Below, one piece after another: positions 63,803 through 64,000 of a DNA stretch of 64,000 nt (its first letter is position 1; each line of letters opens with the position of its first letter). Below the pieces are notes generated by a model. That model saw only the letters and a list, made by a program, of their open reading frames with translations. It ran no database searches and had not been told where the DNA came from. The position numbers and the translations under genes were made by a program. The stretch comes from SLRI01 sp964460465. GTDB taxonomy: Bacteria > Pseudomonadota > Alphaproteobacteria > Geminicoccales > Geminicoccaceae. The stretch lies in the NCBI GenBank assembly GCA_964460465.1, contig CAYWSB010000002.1:62001-126000 (forward strand), given 5' to 3'.

Positions 63803-64000
63803 ATGCGGCCGTTGGCACGGCTCGTGCTGGTCCTGGCCGCGCTGGAGCTCGCGGGCCGTCTCCGCCTCGTGGCCGGCGGTGCGCTGCCCGCACCCAGTTC
63901 GGTGCTGGTGCAGTTCTGGGCCGACCGCGCCGACTACCCCCTGCATGTCTGGGCGACCCTGCAGGCGGCATTCGCGGGCTTCGCCATCGGCAACGTCATC
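63803..64000 (+). CDS. ABC transporter permease, N-terminal part
   Basis: Partial: 66 codons then the window ends. It starts MRPLARLVLVLAALELAGRL, then LPAPSSVLVQFW and HVWATLQAAFAGFAIGNVI, the N-terminal helix and the TL-x-x-A-x-x-GF approach to the second helix seen in TauC/SsuC-like permeases. It completes the importer with the binding protein and ATPase. Confidence 0.88.
   Translation, partial: MRPLARLVLVLAALELAGRLRLVAGGALPAPSSVLVQFWADRADYPLHVWATLQAAFAGFAIGNVI

Overview
The window is a GC-rich, gene-dense chromosomal segment from an alphaproteobacterium, most likely a Rhodospirillales/Geminicoccaceae-like lineage. The inference rests on the block DUF177-plsX-fabH-ihfA-MerR-tRNA-Pro, a proton-pumping pyrophosphatase, a CBP3-type ubiquinol-cytochrome c chaperone, a UbiG, and the PccAB/ETF gene set. 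No rRNA, CRISPR array, transposase or integrase was seen. Most predicted genes are ordinary housekeeping or transport genes.

Layout. 1-6.7 kb: the end of kdsB overlapping pheA, then a leftward block: P2-type cation ATPase, bacterial eRF1-like protein, DsbA-fold isomerase, methylglutaconyl-CoA hydratase-like protein. 6.8-7.6 kb: a gene-poor stretch with two short repeat families, nested hairpins, an operator-like dyad and a broken DUF29 gene. 7.6-14.1 kb: K+/H+ antiporter, a LysR regulator divergent from a DUF1127 small protein across three interlocked dyads, an NTF2-like and a GNAT protein, PBP4 (DacB) and an amino-acid binding protein. 14.2-21.6 kb: pccA/pccB, hydroxybutyryl-CoA dehydrogenase, etfA/etfB and cobalamin adenosyltransferase, a set consistent with propionyl-CoA and acyl-CoA oxidation. 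21.8-31.5 kb: KDG kinase, DegP, UbiG and mmsA; then two paralogous membrane-anchored SGNH hydrolases around a doubly frameshifted GIY-YIG gene, an aldo/keto reductase and a truncated M48 protease. 31.5-37 kb: an erythronate-dehydrogenase-like enzyme, a sugar ABC importer without its ATPase, and a phytanoyl-CoA-type dioxygenase. 37-46.1 kb: glycine-zipper lipoprotein, TRAP transporter, higBA, trpE, threonine/serine dehydratase-like gene, and a YceI-cytochrome b561-YceI operon. 46.4-54 kb: hppA, bamE, cytochrome chaperone, the lipid/IHF block and tRNA-Pro(GGG).

54.3-60.3 kb: a LacI regulator followed by five decayed genes: a response regulator, an exported protein, a BTAD-type regulator, a PAP2/haloperoxidase-like enzyme and a subtilase. 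Each is recognisable but carries stops, frameshifts or, in one case, a visible 8-bp tandem duplication. The BTAD gene is divergent from the PAP2-subtilase pair, so these look like the remains of one module. 60.3-64 kb: an RpiR regulator divergent from a 5-formyl-THF cyclo-ligase-like enzyme and an NMT1-type ABC importer, separated by a perfect palindrome; the permease runs off the window end.

The most unusual observations are the degenerate regulator/PAP2/subtilase module, the 7-kb repeat block, the CATAA-N7-TTATG dyads shared by two sites 3 kb apart, and a predicted leaderless, self-regulated higBA promoter. All assignments are from reading the sequence; no database search was run.
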